From NCBI GenBank assembly GCA_030148065.1, contig JASBUC010000022.1, positions 1 to 64,000 on the forward strand: a DNA stretch of 64,000 nt, in the 5' to 3' direction. Source of the stretch: Legionellaceae bacterium (GTDB taxonomy: Bacteria; Pseudomonadota; Gammaproteobacteria; Legionellales; Legionellaceae). Below the pieces are notes generated by a model that was given only the letters and a program-made list of their open reading frames with translations, was not told where the DNA came from and did not search any database. Positions 48,297 through 57,188 of the stretch are shown here, piece by piece (positions within the stretch are counted from its first letter, which is position 1; each line of letters starts with the position of its first letter). The position numbers and the translations under genes are program-made.

Positions 48297-49610
48297 ATGA
48301 ACAACTACCAAAGCTCTTTGTTAGAAAAAATTGAAGACAAACATGCCTTAATTGGAATTATTGGTTTGGGCTATGTTGGTTTGCCTCTATTCATTCGCTA
48401 CGCTGAAGAGGGGTACAAAGTTGTAGGGATTGACGTCGATCAATCAAAGATTGATTCGTTAAATGAACAACGCTCTTACATCTCTCATATTTCAAACGAG
48501 AGCCTTGTCAAGGTCCGTGATAATTACAAAGTCACCACCGATTTTTCAGTGGCGCGGGAATTAGATGCTCTTATTTTATGTGTGCCAACCCCGCTCGATA
48601 AATATCGAGAGCCTGATTTAACCTATGTTTTAAAAACCATGGAGTCCCTCACACCTTTTTTAAGAAAGGGGCAAGTACTGTCACTGGAGAGTACCACCTA
48701 TCCTGGTACCACAGAAGAAGAGCTGCAGCCAAGAATTGAGAACACAGGCTTAAGCGTGGGCGAGGATTTCTTTTTGGTCTATTCACCAGAGCGTGAAGAT
48801 CCAGGTAACCGACACTTTGAAACCTCAACCATCCCTAAAGTGTGCGGTGGTGTAAGTAGTGCTTGTCTTTGCATTGGTCAAGCGATGTATCAGACGGTGA
48901 TTAAAAACATTGTGCCTGTTAGTTCCACCAAAGTTGCCGAGATGACCAAATTACTTGAGAACATTCATCGTGCGGTCAACATTGGTCTTGTCAATGAGAT
49001 GAAGTTGGTTGCAGATGAGATGGGCATCGACATTTATGAAGTGATTGATGCTGCCAGTACCAAACCTTTTGGTTTTGTGCCTTATTACCCAGGACCTGGT
49101 ATTGGTGGTCACTGCATTCCCATTGACCCATTTTATTTAACCTGGAAGGCAAGAGAATACGGTCTTCATACCCGCTTTATTGAGCTTGCGGGCGAAATTA
49201 ATGGTTCCATGCCTAATCGAGTGGTGAATAAAGTCATCGGGGCCTTAAATAATCATGGAAAGGCGCTAAAAGGGGCTCAGGTTTTGGTGTTGGGTGTTGC
49301 CTATAAAAAAGATGTGGACGACGTTCGTGAATCACCGGCACTTTTTATTATTGAGGAGTTACAAGAGCTAGGTGCGGTAGTTAACTATCACGATCCGCAT
49401 GTTGCTGAAATTCCAAGAATGCGTGCCCATAACATTGAACTTAAGAGTCAAGATTTAACGCCTGAGGGGTTACAAGCAGCAGATGTTGTGGTGCTGATTA
49501 CGTCACACAGCGCATTTGATTATCAAGCTATTTATGAACAAGCATCTTTAATTGTGGATACAAGAGGCGTGTTTCGTACGTTTGATCACTCAAAGATTGT
49601 ACAGGCATAG
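48297..49610 (+). CDS. wbpA: UDP-GlcNAc 6-dehydrogenase, WbpA type
   Basis: An NAD-dependent nucleotide-sugar dehydrogenase giving the uronic acid form of UDP-N-acetylhexosamine. The N-terminal Rossmann motif is [42 protein letters not shown], the catalytic-Cys segment [20 protein letters not shown] and [17 protein letters not shown] follow. The last two match WbpA/TviB-type UDP-GlcNAc dehydrogenases better than UDP-glucose dehydrogenase. A TTAGGG site precedes the ATG. It opens the polysaccharide locus and adjoins the wbpB-like gene by 2 bp. WecC or a UDP-GalNAc dehydrogenase are alternatives. Confidence 0.85.
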   Translation: MNNYQSSLLEKIEDKHALIGIIGLGYVGLPLFIRYAEEGYKVVGIDVDQSKIDSLNEQRSYISHISNESLVKVRDNYKVTTDFSVARELDALILCVPTPLDKYREPDLTYVLKTMESLTPFLRKGQVLSLESTTYPGTTEEELQPRIENTGLSVGEDFFLVYSPEREDPGNRHFETSTIPKVCGGVSSACLCIGQAMYQTVIKNIVPVSSTKVAEMTKLLENIHRAVNIGLVNEMKLVADEMGIDIYEVIDAASTKPFGFVPYYPGPGIGGHCIPIDPFYLTWKAREYGLHTRFIELAGEINGSMPNRVVNKVIGALNNHGKALKGAQVLVLGVAYKKDVDDVRESPALFIIEELQELGAVVNYHDPHVAEIPRMRAHNIELKSQDLTPEGLQAADVVVLITSHSAFDYQAIYEQASLIVDTRGVFRTFDHSKIVQA

Positions 49611-49612
49611 GG

Positions 49613-50689
49613 ATGAAGGATTCATTGCCGATTATTAATTCTAGGAAGCTTCGGGTGGCCGTGGCTGGTTGCGGGCGTATTTCAAGCTATCATTTTGAAG
49701 CGATTTTGTCTTTTTCAGAGGATCTTGAATTAATTGCTGTCTGTGATCAAAACGCAGAGCTTTTACACGGCATTAGTGAGCGCTATCAGGTTAAGGGTTA
49801 TCAAGATCTAGAGACACTGTTAAAAGAGCAAGTCCCCGATCTACTGGTTATTTGTACACCCAGTGGTTTACATGCGCCCTTAACAGAGCTTGCAGCACGC
49901 TATGCGGTTAATGTAGTGACTGAAAAGCCAATGGCCACAAACTGGCAAGATGCGCTTAGCATGGTGCGTTGTTGTGAAAAGGAAAACGTCCGTCTATTTG
50001 TCATTAAACAAAATAGAAAGAACCAAACCTTACAACAATTAAAACAGGCAATTGATCAAGGTCGTTTTGGCGTGCTTTATCATGCGGCCTGTAATGTGTT
50101 TTGGTCTCGTACGCAAGCGTATTATGATCAAGCTGCTTGGCGCGGAACATTCCAATACGATGGCGGGGCATTTATGAATCAAGCCAGTCATTACGTTGAT
50201 TTAATGCAGTGGTTGTTAGGACCAGTTGATTCTGTACAAGCAATGTGTGCGACACTGGCTCGAAAGATTGAAGCAGAAGACAGTGGTGTTGTGAACCTGC
50301 GCTGGAAAAGTGGCATGCTTGGATCATTAAATGTTTGCATGCTTGCCTACCCAGAAGACTTTGAAGGCTCGATGACCATTTTAGGAGAAAAGGGGACGGT
50401 TCGCATTGGTGGAGTTGCTCTTAACGAAATACAGCATTGGCAGTTTGAGAGTCGTCATGAGATGGATGAAGGCATTGGTGCTGCAAACTATAAAACAGAG
50501 TCAGTGTATGGATTTGGACACCCGCTTTGTTATAAAAATATTGTAGAGGTTATGCGTGGGAGGGCAGAGGCTGAGACAGACGGCAATGAAGGTCTAAAGT
50601 CCTTAGAGTTATTATCCGCTATTTATCAATCAGCAAGTGAGAATCAAACCATTTCACTCCCACTAGCAAGAGAGGCTCAAGAGACTTGA
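49613..50689 (+). CDS. wbpB: Gfo/Idh/MocA oxidoreductase, WbpB-like
   Basis: A 358-aa NAD(P)-dependent sugar oxidoreductase. The dinucleotide fold is VAVAGCGRISSYHFEAI, followed by VICTPSGLHAPLTELAA and the catalytic EKPMATNW. RLFVIKQNRKNQTLQQLKQAID and GGAFMNQASHYVDLMQWLLG match the WbpB subgroup, which oxidises C3 of UDP-GlcNAcA to start synthesis of 2,3-diacetamido uronic acids. The wbpE, wbpD and wbpI genes needed to complete that pathway are not in the window. The symbol is given by subgroup similarity and by adjacency to wbpA. Confidence 0.75.
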   Translation: MKDSLPIINSRKLRVAVAGCGRISSYHFEAILSFSEDLELIAVCDQNAELLHGISERYQVKGYQDLETLLKEQVPDLLVICTPSGLHAPLTELAARYAVNVVTEKPMATNWQDALSMVRCCEKENVRLFVIKQNRKNQTLQQLKQAIDQGRFGVLYHAACNVFWSRTQAYYDQAAWRGTFQYDGGAFMNQASHYVDLMQWLLGPVDSVQAMCATLARKIEAEDSGVVNLRWKSGMLGSLNVCMLAYPEDFEGSMTILGEKGTVRIGGVALNEIQHWQFESRHEMDEGIGAANYKTESVYGFGHPLCYKNIVEVMRGRAEAETDGNEGLKSLELLSAIYQSASENQTISLPLAREAQET

Positions 50690-50741
50690 GTATTCTGGGT
50701 ATATTTTTTTATCATTAGAAATATTAAGGGTTTATAGTATT

Positions 50742-51701
50742 ATGAGTTTAATTCCAATTAGCACTTGTTTAAGCTTTACACTCTGTTTTGTGCTATGGAA
50801 ATATCACAAAGCTCTAAACATTATTGATCACCCGAATCATCGCTCCATGCACGAAACACCAACTCCGCGCAGTGGTGGTATTGGATTTGTGTTAACGGCC
50901 TTGCTGTTGATGGCTTTTTTAATGTCAAAGTCAGCCATTCTTACGGCCATCATTAGCACAACCTTGTGCTTGTTTCTCTTATCCCTCTTAGATGACATAA
51001 AAACAATTAGTGCAGGCCTTCGTTTATTGCTGCACCTGGCATTCTGTTTTGGTTTTCTATTTGTTCTTCATTATTTCCAAGTTGTTTTTTGGCCGACGTA
51101 TAGCCTAATTTTATTGTTTTTTATTGGCGTGTGGTTCATTAACTTATTTAATTTTATGGATGGCTTGGATGGCCTTTGTACCTTAGTGAGCCTGTTAGGC
51201 TTTGTCTACATGGGCTTATTTGGGCTTATCAATCATCAGTTAATGTTTGCGTTATGCGCGTTTATCATTAGTGCGTCACTCATTGGTTTTCTACTATTTA
51301 ATTTTCCGCCTGCTCGATTATTTATGGGCGATTGTGGCTCAACCTCCTTAGGGTTTTTAAGCTTTGCCTTCATTGTATGGGGAGTCAACATTCAGCTCTT
51401 TAGTTTTATTGAAGGTTTTACTTTTTTTGCACCATTTTTGTTCGATGCCACCGTGACTCTGGCCAGACGTGTGCTCAATGGGGAAAAATTTTGGCAACCT
51501 CATCGAACTCACTATTATCAAAGAGCCAAACAAAGTGGTGTCAGTAATCAAAAAATCTTATTCTTCTATGGTGCGATGATGAGCTTTTCTGCGATAACGG
51601 TCATGCTGTCGTCGTTTTTTGATGTGCAGTCTGTATTGTTGTTGCCTTATTTGTGGTTTGTTGTTTATGGGATAAATTTCGATAAGTCAGATCTTAGCTA
51701 G
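50742..51701 (+). CDS. Initiating phosphosugar transferase, WecA/WbpL type
   Basis: A 319-aa multi-pass membrane protein of the MraY/WecA family that transfers a sugar-1-phosphate to undecaprenyl phosphate to begin a glycan. DHPNHRSMHETPTPRSGGIGF, LLDDIKTIS, the catalytic NFMDGLDGL, LFMGDCGSTSLGF and the cytoplasmic HRTHYYQRAKQSG loop are present, with about ten hydrophobic helices. The last loop resembles WbpL. It is followed directly by the ABC-exporter permease gene (1-nt spacing). Confidence 0.9.
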   Translation: MSLIPISTCLSFTLCFVLWKYHKALNIIDHPNHRSMHETPTPRSGGIGFVLTALLLMAFLMSKSAILTAIISTTLCLFLLSLLDDIKTISAGLRLLLHLAFCFGFLFVLHYFQVVFWPTYSLILLFFIGVWFINLFNFMDGLDGLCTLVSLLGFVYMGLFGLINHQLMFALCAFIISASLIGFLLFNFPPARLFMGDCGSTSLGFLSFAFIVWGVNIQLFSFIEGFTFFAPFLFDATVTLARRVLNGEKFWQPHRTHYYQRAKQSGVSNQKILFFYGAMMSFSAITVMLSSFFDVQSVLLLPYLWFVVYGINFDKSDLS

Positions 51702-52514
51702 ATGAGATTGCAATTAAGAACGCCGTGGCAAGTAAGCAAAGCATCAATTACGGCTTTAATGATTCGAAACATTCAAAAACGGTTTATCAAATCGGCAAAT
51801 ACCGATAGATCCATTGCTTTTTTGTGGATTTTTTTAGAGCCAATGATGCATGTAGGGGTTTGGATCATCGTTCGAACCCTTTATGGTGTGAAAATCACCA
51901 TGATGAACACGGCCGTTTTCATTCTTTTGGGCACGGTCCCTTTTCTATTAGTGGTTAAATGCCTCCCGCTTTTTATCAATGCCATTACCAGTCATCGACA
52001 ACTACTAAAGTTTAAACAAGTCAAACCCTGTGATTTTGTCCTCTCAACCTTACTGTCTGAGGCCTTGGTAATGATCTGCTCGCTACTGATCCTTCTTTTT
52101 ATCTTTCGCTTTTTAGAGATCCCTTGGCAGTTATATCACCCTGAAAACGTGTTGTATGGTGCATGGTTTCTTTTTAGCGCTCTATTGGGGATAGGTTTTA
52201 TTCTGGCCGTGCTTGGGTTTTTCTTTCCGTTTATTAAGAATTTTATGCTGTTAGTGACCAGGCTTTTGTATTTTACCTCAGGCGTTTTTTTTCCAGCCAG
52301 TAGTGTGCCACAACATGTCCGTGATGTTTTGTGTTGGAATCCACTTTTTCAGGTCATTGAATTAATTCGTGAAGGCTTTATGTTGCGGCCTCCTAGCCTT
52401 GAGTTCGTTAACCAATCTTATTTACTTTTCTTTAGCACAATTGCCTTAGCGTTTGGTCTTGCAACTTATGTGGCATTTTCCGCTAGAATCATGACCGACA
52501 TTGAAAAAAGTTAG
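51702..52514 (+). CDS. kpsM: Capsule ABC exporter permease, KpsM-like
   Basis: A 270-aa ABC-2-type integral membrane protein. The amphipathic N-terminus (LMIRNIQKRFIKSANTDRSI), the WIFLEPMMHVGVWIIV first helix, about six membrane segments and the FFPASSVPQHVRDVLCWNPLFQVIELIREGF periplasmic loop are characteristic of polysaccharide exporters of the KpsM/Wzm group. It should pair with the KpsT-like ATPase encoded 3.2 kb downstream. The presence of KpsE/KpsD-like partners favours a capsule rather than O-antigen exporter. Confidence 0.87.
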   Translation: MRLQLRTPWQVSKASITALMIRNIQKRFIKSANTDRSIAFLWIFLEPMMHVGVWIIVRTLYGVKITMMNTAVFILLGTVPFLLVVKCLPLFINAITSHRQLLKFKQVKPCDFVLSTLLSEALVMICSLLILLFIFRFLEIPWQLYHPENVLYGAWFLFSALLGIGFILAVLGFFFPFIKNFMLLVTRLLYFTSGVFFPASSVPQHVRDVLCWNPLFQVIELIREGFMLRPPSLEFVNQSYLLFFSTIALAFGLATYVAFSARIMTDIEKS

Positions 52515-52580
52515 GGTTTGCTTATCAATTACTGGGTTGATACCATGACTTTCTAAATAGATTATCAGGCAGGGAACGTT

Positions 52581-53792
52581 GTGAGTGGCGCATTAATTGG
52601 CCAGAGCGAGGACAAAAATAAAGGCATTCTTTCCTGGATAAAAAAAACACAAACCCTGGGGGCACTTTGTTCTAAGGCCTTTTGCTATGCCAAGTTAAAG
52701 GTTTTTAATAGAATTTTAAAACAGTCCTTTCTTTTTTTTGTGCTGCTTCCCATGGCTCTTTATGGAAGCTACATGCTTCTCTGGCAGTCACCACTTTATG
52801 AAAGCCAAGCCCGCATCACCATCGAAAACAACGACGTTAATAATACCTTGATGCTCAACATTGGCTTTATGGGTCAGAGTGCCTCTGATGAAATGCGCAG
52901 TGCTTATCTAACTAAATCCTTCATTGAGTCTTATGACATGCTGCAGCACTTAAATAAGCGGCTAGGCTATAAAGAATTGGTTTCCTCCAAGAGCATTGAT
53001 TTTTTTTCTCGCCTATCGAGAGGAAGTTCGCATCAAGAACAACTGGATTACTTTAAAAAAATGGTCTCAGTAAGCTTTGATCAGGAAACCAATGAGCTTT
53101 TTTTATCAATGAAGGCCTTTAATTTAGATGATCCACCGCGTTTATTAGCAGAAATAATTGACGCATCAAAGAACTTTGCCAATCACATTTCAAACAGTCT
53201 TGCCTTAAAGCGTTATGAATTTAGTAAGAAACAGCTAGAAAATTATAAAGAAAAGCTTTATTTGTCTGAGGTTGATTTAATCAAGTTTCAAAACGAGCAT
53301 GGGATTTTTGATCCAAAAGAGACGGCAAAGGAAATCTCCATGGTGATGGCAAAGCTAAAAGAAAAGTTGGTGAGTAAACAAACAGAGCTTTTAACCTTAA
53401 GCGCCTTTATGCAGCCAAAGGCAAGTAAAATTATTAGTTTAAAAGAAGAAATATCGGCACTTAAAAAACAGCTAGAGGAACAAACTAGTATTTTAATTGG
53501 ACAAAATCATAATGAAACACTCAATACACTTTTAGCGGACTATCAATGGAAAGAGTTAAGCTTAAAATTTGCTTCGGCCGAGTATGAGGCCGCTCAAAAA
53601 GCATTTGAGCTGGCAAGCTTAGACGTTTCTAAGCAGCAGAACATTCTAGTTATTTTATCCCCACCAACGAAGCCTGATGTGAAGTCTGAACCTCAGATCC
53701 TCTTTAATCTCATGGTCGCATTTATGGGGCTAGGCTTACTCTACGTCATAATCAAGATGGCGTGGTTAATCATTGAAGAACACACGGATTAA
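52581..53792 (+). CDS. kpsE: Inner-membrane capsule export protein, KpsE-like
   Basis: A 403-aa polysaccharide co-polymerase type 3 protein. Two membrane helices near residues 50-70 (FFVLLPMALYGSYMLLW) and at the C-terminus (ILFNLMVAFMGLGLLYVII) bracket a large periplasmic region with long coiled coil (KEKLYLSEVDLIKFQNEHGIF, VMAKLKEKLVSKQTELLTL). Such proteins bridge the ABC exporter to the outer-membrane channel. The start is GTG, preceded by CAGGGAA. The stop overlaps the kpsD-like start by one base. Confidence 0.87.
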   Translation: MSGALIGQSEDKNKGILSWIKKTQTLGALCSKAFCYAKLKVFNRILKQSFLFFVLLPMALYGSYMLLWQSPLYESQARITIENNDVNNTLMLNIGFMGQSASDEMRSAYLTKSFIESYDMLQHLNKRLGYKELVSSKSIDFFSRLSRGSSHQEQLDYFKKMVSVSFDQETNELFLSMKAFNLDDPPRLLAEIIDASKNFANHISNSLALKRYEFSKKQLENYKEKLYLSEVDLIKFQNEHGIFDPKETAKEISMVMAKLKEKLVSKQTELLTLSAFMQPKASKIISLKEEISALKKQLEEQTSILIGQNHNETLNTLLADYQWKELSLKFASAEYEAAQKAFELASLDVSKQQNILVILSPPTKPDVKSEPQILFNLMVAFMGLGLLYVIIKMAWLIIEEHTD

Positions 53793-55588
53793 TGATGAAA
53801 CAATTAAAAGCGCTTAGGTTTTTCATGCTCTCAGCTTTGCTCACCCCCTTTCTTAGCAATGCCATCGATTTAAGCACGCTTGATAGCGAGCAGGCAAAGA
53901 GGGCAGCCTCCATTCAAAGACTATCTAGTAATGAGCAAGCAACCATCGCCCCGAAGGCGCAAACAAGCACGCCTTCCAATAATCATGAATTTCAATCTTT
54001 AGCCTTTGGTAACAGCAGGAATTCAAATTCTGATTCAGAGCACCTGGTTCGTCTTAATTCTGAAAAAGGTTATGGGGGACTTCAGAGTGAGAGCTTGCCT
54101 GTCTTTGGTCACTCTTTGTTTGAGCAGCAGTGTGAGACTCTAAAACAAGCGCATTTTTTTAACCCCGATTACCAATTATCTGTGGGTGATAAAATTTCAC
54201 TGCAAATCTGGGGCGCGATAGAGTCGAATACGCTTTTAAGCATTGATAACCAAGGAAATTTATTTTTACCAGAAGTAGGACCTGTTCATTTAGAAGGCGT
54301 TAAGAATCGTGATTTGAATCAGATTTTGGCTAGACGATTAAAAGACGTCTTCAAAAAGGACGTATTTTTATACGCAAACCTACTAACGGCACAACCGGTG
54401 CAGGTCTACGTGAGTGGTTTTGTTAAGTCACCTGGTTTGTACGATGGTTTGTCCTCTGATTCAATTATTTATTATCTATGTCGAGCAGGTGGTATTAGCT
54501 TAGAAGAGGGGAGTTTCAGACAAATAGAGATCTTGCGTGATAATAAGCCGATTCAACGCGTCGATCTCTATAACTTCCTGCTTAAGGGTAATATTAAACA
54601 TTTTCAGTTGCATCAAGGTGATACCATTGTGGTTAAAAAAATTGCAAACTTGTTGAATGTTTCGGGTAATGTCAAAAAGCCTTATCAGTATGAATTTTTA
54701 CAAGAACCCATTGCCTTGAAAACACTCACTAAAACATTACCCATGAATGCTTCTACTACCTTTGTACGACTAGAACATCACAGAGGTGAACAGCCAGAAG
54801 TACGCTACCTTCCGATAAAAGACTCCCTAAATGAACCTCTTTACTCGGGTGATTCAATTAGTTTTGTCTCAGATCAGACCTTGAAGCAAGTTATTGTTTT
54901 TGTCGAAGGCGCGGTCTCAGATCAACATCAGTTTGTCATGAAAGAAGGAGAAAGTTTAAAAGAGTTAGTCTCTCGAATTCATTTTAAACCCAAAGCCAAT
55001 GTCAACAATCTACAGTTATATCGAGGCTCTGTTGCCAAAGAGCAGGAAGCGGCCATTCAATCGAGTCTCTCTCGCTTAGAGAGGCAAATTCTAACCAATA
55101 GCTCTGTTACGGAAAATGGCGCCAAAATGCAAGTAGTCCAGGCTGAAATGATCATGAGATTCATTGATGAGGCTAAGAATGTCAAGCTTAAAGGGCAAGT
55201 GGTGCTTGGCTCTAAAGAGACTTGGTCAGATATCTTGCTTGAAAACAATGATGTCATACAGGTACCAGAACAGTCTGAAATAGTCACAATTAGTGGTGAT
55301 GTTCTAAACTCAATGTCCATTGAGCGAAAACCAAACTATGCGGTGAATAACTACGTTGGGCTTGCTGGTGGTTTCACCAACACAGCCGACCGCAAAAAAG
55401 CGCTGGTTGTTAAGCAAAATGGTCAGGTTGAAATTGTAAATCCGTCAGCCCATCAAGCAAAGATTATGGGCGGGGATCAAATTATTATTTTATCTAAACC
55501 ACAAACAGAGAGTTGGCAAATTACTGAAAGTTTAAGCAAGATTATCTATCAAATTGCGGTTGCTGCTCGAGTTGCCTTGGTTGTTTAA
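53792..55588 (+). CDS. kpsD: Outer-membrane polysaccharide export protein, KpsD-like
   Basis: A 598-aa Wza/KpsD-family export protein. A Sec signal (LRFFMLSALLTPFLSNA) without a lipobox fits KpsD rather than Wza. The PES domain is seen at DYQLSVGDKISLQIWG and VYVSGFVKSPGLYDG, and several SLBB domains follow (for example VSGNVKKPYQYEFL, VFVEGAVSDQHQF and VTISGDVLNSMSIER). It provides the outer-membrane exit for the capsule. It lies in the M-E-D-T export cassette. The 163-bp element follows 4 bp downstream. Confidence 0.88.
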   Translation: MMKQLKALRFFMLSALLTPFLSNAIDLSTLDSEQAKRAASIQRLSSNEQATIAPKAQTSTPSNNHEFQSLAFGNSRNSNSDSEHLVRLNSEKGYGGLQSESLPVFGHSLFEQQCETLKQAHFFNPDYQLSVGDKISLQIWGAIESNTLLSIDNQGNLFLPEVGPVHLEGVKNRDLNQILARRLKDVFKKDVFLYANLLTAQPVQVYVSGFVKSPGLYDGLSSDSIIYYLCRAGGISLEEGSFRQIEILRDNKPIQRVDLYNFLLKGNIKHFQLHQGDTIVVKKIANLLNVSGNVKKPYQYEFLQEPIALKTLTKTLPMNASTTFVRLEHHRGEQPEVRYLPIKDSLNEPLYSGDSISFVSDQTLKQVIVFVEGAVSDQHQFVMKEGESLKELVSRIHFKPKANVNNLQLYRGSVAKEQEAAIQSSLSRLERQILTNSSVTENGAKMQVVQAEMIMRFIDEAKNVKLKGQVVLGSKETWSDILLENNDVIQVPEQSEIVTISGDVLNSMSIERKPNYAVNNYVGLAGGFTNTADRKKALVVKQNGQVEIVNPSAHQAKIMGGDQIIILSKPQTESWQITESLSKIIYQIAVAARVALVV

Positions 55589-55592
55589 ATGA

Positions 55593-55755
55593 AATACCCA
55601 TGAGACTCCAAAATGCCAATTTTTATGATACTTAATTCCACCCCAACACCTTATCAAAAATGCGCCAGATCTATGGATATGACTTATTTTAGAAAAGCCG
55701 CTGGGATTAAATTAACCACACCTAAAAAAGGACATTTCGAAGTATCATGGGTATA
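55593..55755 (-). repeat. 163-bp inverted-repeat element, copy B (MITE-like)
   Basis: This is the reverse complement of copy A (411-573) with about six differences. It starts 5 bp after the kpsD stop and its right end (CATGGGTATA) overlaps the kpsT start codon at 55747. It carries the same 43-codon frame (55625-55756). It occupies the whole kpsD-kpsT gap, which suggests that it inserted between two previously adjacent genes. Confidence 0.88.
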
Positions 55756-56415
55756 GAAGCATCTAATCTGACTAAGTATTACAAAGTACAAGGCCATAAA
55801 AAAATGGTCTTTCAAGACTTGTCATTACTGATTCCCCCTGGGCGAAAACTGGCTCTTTTAGGGCCAAATGGGGCGGGTAAGTCCACGTTACTTCGTGTTT
55901 TAACCGGCATTGAAAAACCCAATAAGGGTAAAATTATACAAAATAGTACGATTTCTTGGCCAGTTGGTTTGTCAACGGGGTTTATTGGCTCATTAACGGC
56001 TAAGGAAAACATACAGTTTGTGTGCAGGCTTTATTCATACTCTAAAGACGCACGGCGAGAGGTGATTGATTATGTCAAAGCCTTTGCCGATCTTGGAAAA
56101 TACTTTGACTTACCCATGTCTACCTATAGTTCTGGCATGAGGCAACGGGTAAGCTTTGCTCTGTCAATGAGTTTTGATTTTGATTATTACGTAGTCGATG
56201 AAGCACTTTCTGCAGGCGATGCCTCTTTTAGATCTAAATGTCGAACGGTTTTTGAAGAGCGCATTGCTACCAAAGGCTTAATCTTAGTCTCTCATCAGAT
56301 GAATGTGATCCGCGATTATTGCACCGAGGGGTTGTATTTAAATAACGGACAAGTACAGTATTCAAATGACATTGAAGAACTAATCAAAACTTACCAAGGG
56401 CAGTCGACGAGATAG
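55747..56415 (+). CDS. kpsT: Capsule ABC exporter ATPase, KpsT-like
   Basis: A 222-aa ABC ATPase. Walker A LLGPNGAGKSTLLRVLTG, the ABC signature YSSGMRQRVSFALSM, Walker B DYYVVDEALSAGDASF and the LVSHQMNVIRDYC switch are intact. It energises polysaccharide export through the KpsM-like permease. The ATG at 55747 lies inside the terminal repeat of copy B, and no strong ribosome-binding site is visible before it. Family members begin just before the IEASNLTKYY strand, so residues MG come from the element. The 3' end overlaps the convergent GT2 gene by 36 bp. Confidence 0.9.
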   Translation: MGIEASNLTKYYKVQGHKKMVFQDLSLLIPPGRKLALLGPNGAGKSTLLRVLTGIEKPNKGKIIQNSTISWPVGLSTGFIGSLTAKENIQFVCRLYSYSKDARREVIDYVKAFADLGKYFDLPMSTYSSGMRQRVSFALSMSFDFDYYVVDEALSAGDASFRSKCRTVFEERIATKGLILVSHQMNVIRDYCTEGLYLNNGQVQYSNDIEELIKTYQGQSTR

Positions 56416-57165
56416 CTCAGCGGCCATGATTTTTTGTTTCTTACTTAAGTAGTGCTTTCTCACCAATTTTGAAAAAAATTGGTATAGACGGTTCTGCCAA
56501 GTAAAGAAGTTTTTATTTGACGTATTATTTTTATGTAAGCGATAACTTATTAGAGCTTGCTCTAAAAACACTCGTTTGCCGCAGGCTTCTGCGATCATCG
56601 CAAGCCATCTGTCATGATTATCAAGCGCACTTGGAAAGGGTAGTGCGCGTTTAATCAATGCTTGATTGGTAATGATGGTATTGCCCATGACCCCATTTTC
56701 AGCAGTGATGTTCTTGATGCTTTTTGTGGTTAGATGCGAGTAACCTCTGTAATTAATAAAGGAGTTAGCGAGAACGACGTCGAACGGGTCAATCATTTCT
56801 AGATCGTGATGGATTAAAAAAGGGCTGCTTAAATCCAACTCTTTTATTGCCGTAAGCTGTCGTTCAATTTTTATTGGCCACCAAACATCATCTTGATCGC
56901 AAAGTGCAACCAGATTTTCAGTCGATAATCGCAATCCTTTCTCGAAATTTTGGTTGCAACCAAGTCGATCGGTGTTGTGGTGAAGATGAATGTTTGCATG
57001 CTTTTTTTGAAACGCACTTAAAATAGTTAAGGTGCCATCGGTTGAGCCATCGTCATAAATGCTAATTTTATAAGGGGGGATTGTTTGATTTAAGATGGAT
57101 GTTAATTGCTTTTCTAGATATAGTTCCCCATTGTATGTACATAAGATGACTTCTAGCTTCGGCAT
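56380..57165 (-). CDS. Glycosyltransferase family 2
   Basis: A 261-aa GT-A fold glycosyltransferase. VILCTYNGELYLEKQLTSILNQT is the family N-terminus, ISIYDDGSTDGT holds the nucleotide-sugar Asp, and VALCDQDDVWWPIKIERQL carries the DxD-like site; HDRWLAMIAEACG and LISYRLHKNNTSN are typical of rhamnosyl/galactosyl-type members. It is encoded opposite to the rest of the locus, divergent from the large glycosyltransferase gene. The ATG at 57165 is used; the frame extends eight codons to a TTG at 57189. Confidence 0.87.
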   Translation of the reverse strand: MPKLEVILCTYNGELYLEKQLTSILNQTIPPYKISIYDDGSTDGTLTILSAFQKKHANIHLHHNTDRLGCNQNFEKGLRLSTENLVALCDQDDVWWPIKIERQLTAIKELDLSSPFLIHHDLEMIDPFDVVLANSFINYRGYSHLTTKSIKNITAENGVMGNTIITNQALIKRALPFPSALDNHDRWLAMIAEACGKRVFLEQALISYRLHKNNTSNKNFFTWQNRLYQFFSKLVRKHYLSKKQKIMAAELSRRLPLVSFD

Positions 57166-57188
57166 AAGAGTGTTTAAAAGAAGGCCCA

